Assembly (NCBI GenBank): GCA_016197205.1 | Contig: JACPWG010000113.1 | Span: 1-34,644 of the forward strand | DNA: 34,644 bases | Source of the DNA: Planctomycetota bacterium | GTDB taxonomy: Bacteria; Planctomycetota; MHYJ01; WSZJ01; JACPWG01 | Direction of reading: 5' to 3' | Shown here: one piece after another, positions 30,683 through 34,644 of the stretch | Layout: every line of letters begins with the position of its first letter | How positions within the stretch are numbered: the stretch's first letter is position 1 | Notes under the pieces: model-generated | Database searches by the model: none | What the model was told of the DNA's origin: nothing | The model's input: only the letters and a program-made list of their open reading frames with translations | Made by a program: the position numbers and the translations under genes

Positions 30683-31672
30683 ATGGGCTTCCCCGAGCAC
30701 CGCCTCCGTCGCCTCCGCGGCAGCGCGCCCCTTCGTCGGCTGGTGCGCCAGACCCGGCTCTCGGTCGATCAGCTCATCGCTCCGCTCTTTGTCCGGCCCG
30801 GGCACGGCATCCGGCAGGAGATCGGCGCGATGCCGGGGCAGTTCCAGCTCTCCTGCGACACGCTGGTCGACGAGGTGAAGTCGATCCGCGACCTCGGCAT
30901 CCCCGCGGTGATCCTCTTCGGCATCCCGCCGGAAAAGGACGCGCGCGGGAGCGGCGCGTATCACCCGAACGGGATCGTGCAGCAGGCCCTGGCCGCCCTC
31001 CGCGAGCAGGTCGACGGGATCGAACTGATCGCGGATCTCTGCCTCTGCGAGTACACGAGCCATGGGCATTGCGGCGTCGTGACGGGCTGCGACGAGCGGT
31101 CCTTCCACGTGGAAAACGACCCGACGCTCGAGATCCTCGCCGAGGCGGCCGCCTCGCTCGCACGCGCAGGCGCCTCGGTGATCGCCCCGAGCGGAATGAT
31201 GGACGGCGCGGTCCGCGAGATCCGCACCGCCCTCGACGAGGCCGGACATGAGCGCGTCCCGATCCTCGCCTACGCGGCGAAATACGCCTCCGGTTTCTAC
31301 GGGCCGTTTCGCGAAGCGGCCGAATCGCCGCCGCAATTCGGCGACCGCGCGACCTATCAGATGGACCCCGCGAATGCGCGCGAAGCCCTCGTCGAGATGG
31401 AGCTGGACCTCGAAGAAGGCGCGGACGTCCTCATGGTAAAGCCCGCTCTCGCGTACCTCGACGTCCTCCGCGCCGCACGCGAACGCTTCGACGTCCCGCT
31501 CGCCGCCTACAACGTGAGCGGCGAGTATTCGATGGTGAAGGCGGCCGCGCGGAACGGCTGGATCGACGAGCAGCGCGTGGCGCTCGAGATCCTGACGTCC
31601 ATCGCGCGCGCGGGCGCGGACATGATCCTCACCTACTGGGCAAAGGATGCCGCGCGCTGGCTGCGCGGCTAG
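30683..31672 (+). CDS. hemB: Delta-aminolevulinic acid dehydratase (porphobilinogen synthase)
   Basis: This 329-residue cytoplasmic enzyme condenses two 5-aminolevulinate to porphobilinogen, the second common step of tetrapyrrole synthesis. The zinc-site cysteines C120, C122 and C130 (LCLCEYTSHGHCGVV) are present, so this is a Zn-type rather than Mg-only form. Substrate lysines are K200 (YAAKYASGFYGPFR) and the Schiff-base K253 (LMVKPALAYLD). APSGMMDGAV and YNVSGEYSMVKAAARNGW are also conserved. The ATG at 30683 has AGAAGGG upstream and follows the promoter; the longer open frame reaches back through the promoter into repeats. scpB follows after 21 bases. Confidence 0.97.
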   Translation: MGFPEHRLRRLRGSAPLRRLVRQTRLSVDQLIAPLFVRPGHGIRQEIGAMPGQFQLSCDTLVDEVKSIRDLGIPAVILFGIPPEKDARGSGAYHPNGIVQQALAALREQVDGIELIADLCLCEYTSHGHCGVVTGCDERSFHVENDPTLEILAEAAASLARAGASVIAPSGMMDGAVREIRTALDEAGHERVPILAYAAKYASGFYGPFREAAESPPQFGDRATYQMDPANAREALVEMELDLEEGADVLMVKPALAYLDVLRAARERFDVPLAAYNVSGEYSMVKAAARNGWIDEQRVALEILTSIARAGADMILTYWAKDAARWLRG

Positions 31673-31693
31673 CCGGAAAGGTCGTTCTCCCAC

Positions 31694-32206
31694 ATGCCCG
31701 AGTTGCGCAGCATCGTCGAGTCCCTGCTCTTCGTGAGCGATCAGCCCGTGTCGGTCGCGCGGATCCAGGACGCGGTCCCGGGGACCGAGGCGGAGGCCGT
31801 CCGCCAGGCCGCAGCGCAGCTCGCCGCCGAGTACGACTCGCAGGGACGCGCCTTCGGCCTCCAGGAGGTCTCCGGCGGCTACCTGCTGTCTTCGCGCCCG
31901 GAGTATGCGGAGTTCGTCACCCGCCTCCGCAAAGGACGCGACGACGCGCGTCTTTCGTCGGCCGCCATGGAGACCCTGGCCATCGTGGCGTATCGCCAGC
32001 CCGTGTCGCGCGCCCAGGTAGAGGCCGTACGCGGCGTCCAGTCCGGCGCCCTCCTCCGCGCGCTCCTCGATAAAGGACTCATCCGGATCGCCGGGCGCGA
32101 GGAGGTCCCCGGCCACCCTGTTCTCTACGGCACCACGCCGAGGTTTCTCCAGGCCCTCGGCCTTGCGAGTCTTTCGGACCTCCCGCGTCCCGAAGACCTG
32201 AAGTGA
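31694..32206 (+). CDS. scpB: Segregation and condensation protein B
   Basis: This 170-residue winged-helix protein binds ScpA and SMC in the chromosome-condensing complex. MPELRSIVESLLFVSDQPVS is the family start. GGYLLSSRPEYAEFVTRL, SSAAMETLAIVAYRQPVSRAQVEAVRG, LLDKGLIRIAGREEVPGHPV and YGTTPRFLQALGL cover both winged helices. The usual partner scpA is not next to it. It lies 21 bases after hemB and 28 bases before the PpiD-like gene, so an operon is likely. The ATG at 31694 has only a weak purine stretch upstream. Confidence 0.95.
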   Translation: MPELRSIVESLLFVSDQPVSVARIQDAVPGTEAEAVRQAAAQLAAEYDSQGRAFGLQEVSGGYLLSSRPEYAEFVTRLRKGRDDARLSSAAMETLAIVAYRQPVSRAQVEAVRGVQSGALLRALLDKGLIRIAGREEVPGHPVLYGTTPRFLQALGLASLSDLPRPEDLK

Positions 32207-32234
32207 TTGCGAAGGCCCCAGTCCGGAGTGCCCC

Positions 32235-34097
32235 ATGCTCTCGCGCCGCCTGAAAAAATTCGAAAAGCCGATCCTCTTCGGCATCACCATCCTGATCGCC
32301 CTCTCGTTCGGCGTCACGTATCACCTGTCCGACATCGCCTCCCAGAACGAACAACCGTTCGTAGGGAAGCTCTTCGGACAAAACGTCGAAAGCGCCGACT
32401 TCTTCGACGTCCGCAACCGGTGGAAGGGCTTCCTCGCCGTCATCCAGCCGCAGAGCCGGATGAAGGACGACCAGGTGGACCAGGTCGCCTGGAGCGTCCT
32501 CATGGGGCTCAAAGTCGCCAAGGACGCGGGCGTCAAGGTCAGCTCCCAGGAGGTGCGCGAGTTCATCAAGAAGATCGTCCGCCCCTCCCGCACCTCGGAG
32601 TTCGACTACGCCGACTATGTGCGCATCCTCGGCCAGGCCGGCCTCTCCCCGGAGGAGTTCGAGCGGACCGTCACCGAGCACCTGACGATCGACAAGTGCC
32701 AGGAGTTCGTGACCTCCAGCGTCGCCGTCTCGCTCAAGGACGTCTTCCGCGAATACGTCCAGCGCAACGAGCAGGCACGCGCGCGCTTCGTCGCCTTCCG
32801 CCCCAAGGACTTCGAAGCGAAGGTCCCGACCCCCGCCGGGGAGGAGATCGCCCGCAACTTCGACAAGAACCGCGACCAGTACCGCCTGCCCAAGCGGCTG
32901 CAAGTGGAATACGTGCTCGCCGGCTATGAGGAGCTCAAGAAGCAGGCCGCCGAGCCGTCCCCCGAAGAGGTCCAGAAATATTACGACGAAAACAAGGAGA
33001 AGCTCTTCAAGCTCGCCGCCGCCACGCCGGAGCCCAAGGCCGGGACGGAGCCGGCCTCCCCTCCCGCGCCCGGCGGAAACCCGCCGCCCGTGCAGCCGCC
33101 GGCCCCGTCGTTCCGCCCATTCGAGGAGGTGCGCGCGAACATCGTCGATCGGATCAAGGACGGCCGCGCCCGCGTCAAGGCGATCGAGCAGATGGACGAG
33201 CTGGATCGGCGCGTGACCAAGGAGTTGAACCGCATCGACGGCGAGCCCAAGGTCGACCTCGAAGCGCTCGCGCGCGAGCTTGGGCTCCGCTACGAAGTCT
33301 CCCCCTACCTTTCGGTGCGAAATCTCGACTCGCTCTACCAGACCCTCGGCTTCTCCTATCAACTCGGTCGCACGCTGAACGCGCTCGACGAGAAGGCCTT
33401 CACGGGCGTGGAGACGACCGACAAGGGCCGCTTCAAGATGCGGATCCTTCGCATTCTGGAGCCGGAGCCGGCGCGGCTGACCGACTCCGTGCGTGCGCGG
33501 GTCGCGCGCGAACTGCGCGAGGAAAAGGCCCGCGCCCTCGCCGTCGCGGAGGCCGAGAAGTACGAGAAGGCGCTTGTCGCGAAGCGCGACGCGGCGCTTG
33601 CCGAACTGAAGGTCAAAGAAATGGCGGACAAGGCGGAGTCGGAGCGCGTGTCCCGCGAGCAGAGCCGCAAGGCCTTCGAGCGGGCTGCGGACGAGGGGCA
33701 TCTGCCGATCCACGAGACGGCGCTGTTCCGTCGGAACGAGGCGGTTCCCGCCATCGACGGCCCGGCGCAGGACTTCACCCGGTGCGCCTTTCTCCTCGAC
33801 ATCGACGGCTTCGGCCTGGCGAAGGAGGGGGACGGGGCGCGCTACCTCCTGCAGACGGTCGAGAAGCGACCGCCGTCCGGAGACGACTTCGAGTCGAAGA
33901 AGGACGATCTGCGCGCGAACCTCCTGCAGCGTGAAAAAGCGAAGTTCTACCAGGCCTGGTGGAAGAGCGTGCAGGAAGACGCGAAGCTCGAGGACCTGCG
34001 GCACGCGAAGAGCACGAAGCCTGGGGCCGGCGGCGCCGGGCCCGAGCATGACAACGACCATGACCAGGAGCCCACCGGGCTGCCCCTGGACGAGTAA
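32235..34097 (+). CDS. PpiD/SurA-like membrane-anchored chaperone
   Basis: This 620-residue protein has an N-terminal signal anchor (PILFGITILIALSFGVTYHL, about 12-31) and a SurA/PpiD-type helical chaperone region. PpiD-like features include GQNVESADFFDVRNRWKGFL, VLMGLKVAKDAGVKVSSQEV and ILGQAGLSPEEFERTVTEHL. Charged coiled segments follow, with a Pro-rich insert (about 270-300). I see no clear parvulin PPIase core (the usual GG-x-x-G/F motif is not evident), so it is more likely a holdase or a scaffold for exported proteins than an isomerase. The C-terminal tail is polar and acidic. GGAG precedes the ATG at 32235. It sits between scpB and a secreted SH3 protein on the same strand with short gaps. 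Confidence 0.75.
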   Translation: MLSRRLKKFEKPILFGITILIALSFGVTYHLSDIASQNEQPFVGKLFGQNVESADFFDVRNRWKGFLAVIQPQSRMKDDQVDQVAWSVLMGLKVAKDAGVKVSSQEVREFIKKIVRPSRTSEFDYADYVRILGQAGLSPEEFERTVTEHLTIDKCQEFVTSSVAVSLKDVFREYVQRNEQARARFVAFRPKDFEAKVPTPAGEEIARNFDKNRDQYRLPKRLQVEYVLAGYEELKKQAAEPSPEEVQKYYDENKEKLFKLAAATPEPKAGTEPASPPAPGGNPPPVQPPAPSFRPFEEVRANIVDRIKDGRARVKAIEQMDELDRRVTKELNRIDGEPKVDLEALARELGLRYEVSPYLSVRNLDSLYQTLGFSYQLGRTLNALDEKAFTGVETTDKGRFKMRILRILEPEPARLTDSVRARVARELREEKARALAVAEAEKYEKALVAKRDAALAELKVKEMADKAESERVSREQSRKAFERAADEGHLPIHETALFRRNEAVPAIDGPAQDFTRCAFLLDIDGFGLAKEGDGARYLLQTVEKRPPSGDDFESKKDDLRANLLQREKAKFYQAWWKSVQEDAKLEDLRHAKSTKPGAGGAGPEHDNDHDQEPTGLPLDE

Positions 34098-34113
34098 TCG
34101 GGAGGACGAGGAC

Positions 34114-34644
34114 ATGAGCACGAGGACGACCGCGCGCACGCGGCTGTGGCTCGCCGCCGCGTTCGCGGTGGCGGTCGGGGCGAATTTCCTTCCCGCAGCG
34201 GGCGGCCAGGACAAGGTGACTTTCCCTTGCGAGGTTGAAGTCTCGGCCTCGAACCTGAACCTCCGGGCCGGTATCGGCCAGGCCTACGTGATCCTGCACA
34301 CGGCGAAGAAGGGGGACACCTTCGTCGCCTTGGAGGAGCAGCTCGGGTGGTACCGCGTGAAGCCTCCGGCCGGGCTGCACATCTACCTGGCGAAGGAGTT
34401 CGTGGACGCGCAGGGGGCGGGCCAGGGGGTCGTGAAGGGGGATCGGGTGAATGCCCGGCCCACGGCCGACACGAAGCATCCGCCGGTCTGCCAGATCGCG
34501 AAAGGGACCTCCGTGCGGATCGTCGCCGAGGTCAATGGCTGGTACAAGATCCCGGCACCGTCGAACACGAGCTGCTGGGCGAAGAAGGACTTCGTGAAGT
34601 TTTTGCGCGCCTACAACGGGCCGCTGGGCGGGCAGGACGGCAGC
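34114..34644 (+). CDS. Secreted SH3-domain protein (runs off the window)
   Basis: The frame is open from the ATG at 34114 to the end of the window, 177 codons without a stop. GGAGGACGAG lies just upstream. A signal peptide (MSTRTTARTRLWLAAAFAVA, then VGANFLPAAGG) is followed by two bacterial SH3 (SH3b) modules. The first is about 38-95 (EVSASNLNLRAGIGQAYVIL, then LGWYRVKPPAG). The second is about 108-165 (GDRVNARPTADTKHPPVCQI, then NGWYKIPAPS). Such modules bind peptidoglycan or other envelope partners. It follows the PpiD-like gene by 16 bases. What lies beyond residue 177 is unknown. Confidence 0.8.
   Translation, partial: MSTRTTARTRLWLAAAFAVAVGANFLPAAGGQDKVTFPCEVEVSASNLNLRAGIGQAYVILHTAKKGDTFVALEEQLGWYRVKPPAGLHIYLAKEFVDAQGAGQGVVKGDRVNARPTADTKHPPVCQIAKGTSVRIVAEVNGWYKIPAPSNTSCWAKKDFVKFLRAYNGPLGGQDGS

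Overview
The window is GC-rich, densely coding bacterial chromosome. Several gene types point to a planctomycete or a relative (moderate confidence): a cytoplasmic zinc-ribbon protein with an extremely acidic linker and one membrane helix, a large anchored protein ending in a pseudopilin-like 'HxxG' tail, abundant partner-switching (STAS / RsbW / RsbU) signalling, a soluble Ser/Thr kinase, and intergenic islands of degenerate short repeats. No rRNA, tRNA or CRISPR array was seen.

Layout. 1-180 is the 3' end of a group II intron: the last codons of its reverse transcriptase/maturase, then RNA domains V and VI. On the minus strand, 266-4149 holds a branched-chain amino-acid ABC uptake set livK-livH-livM, with a 669-bp repeat-filled gap between livK and livH and no ATPase genes in view. 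4360-7818 carries a receiver-GAF-degenerate-GGDEF protein and the acidic zinc-ribbon membrane protein. 7850-9909 (minus) is surE followed by an alpha-oxoamine synthase (BioF-like). 10338-14660 carries a Ser/Thr kinase, an RDD-family membrane protein and a CorA metal transporter. 14885-16327 is a single-chain STAS / pseudo-receiver / HATPase protein. It is followed by a Uma2-type gene (16794) and a convergent 885-residue DUF3352-like protein (17521-20178).

20985-24234 is a compact operon of secreted HEAT-repeat protein, RsbU-type phosphatase, RsbW-type anti-sigma kinase and STAS antagonist, followed by a fused cobA-hemD. 26153-28142 is a two-gene GMC alcohol-oxidase pair, then a tandem alpha/beta-hydrolase. 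The right end (30683-34644) reads hemB, scpB, a PpiD/SurA-like membrane chaperone and a secreted SH3-domain protein that runs off the window.

How it fits together. The dominant theme is partner-switching signalling. A complete phosphatase-kinase-antagonist cassette sits about 5.7 kb from a protein that puts antagonist and kinase in one chain around a receiver fold lacking its phosphoacceptor. A degenerate receiver/GGDEF protein and a eukaryotic-type kinase lie nearby. No sigma factor is present, so the output target is unknown. hemB and cobA-hemD supply tetrapyrrole steps (ALA to porphobilinogen; uroporphyrinogen III and precorrin-2).

Several promoters share a TTGAC-N17/18-TAnANT layout. The long intergenic regions contain repeat islands, most bounded by inverted arms of degenerate 7-14-nt units. 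At least one 27-nt block is perfectly duplicated between two islands. These islands and the single-chain partner-switch protein are the best candidates for something undescribed.
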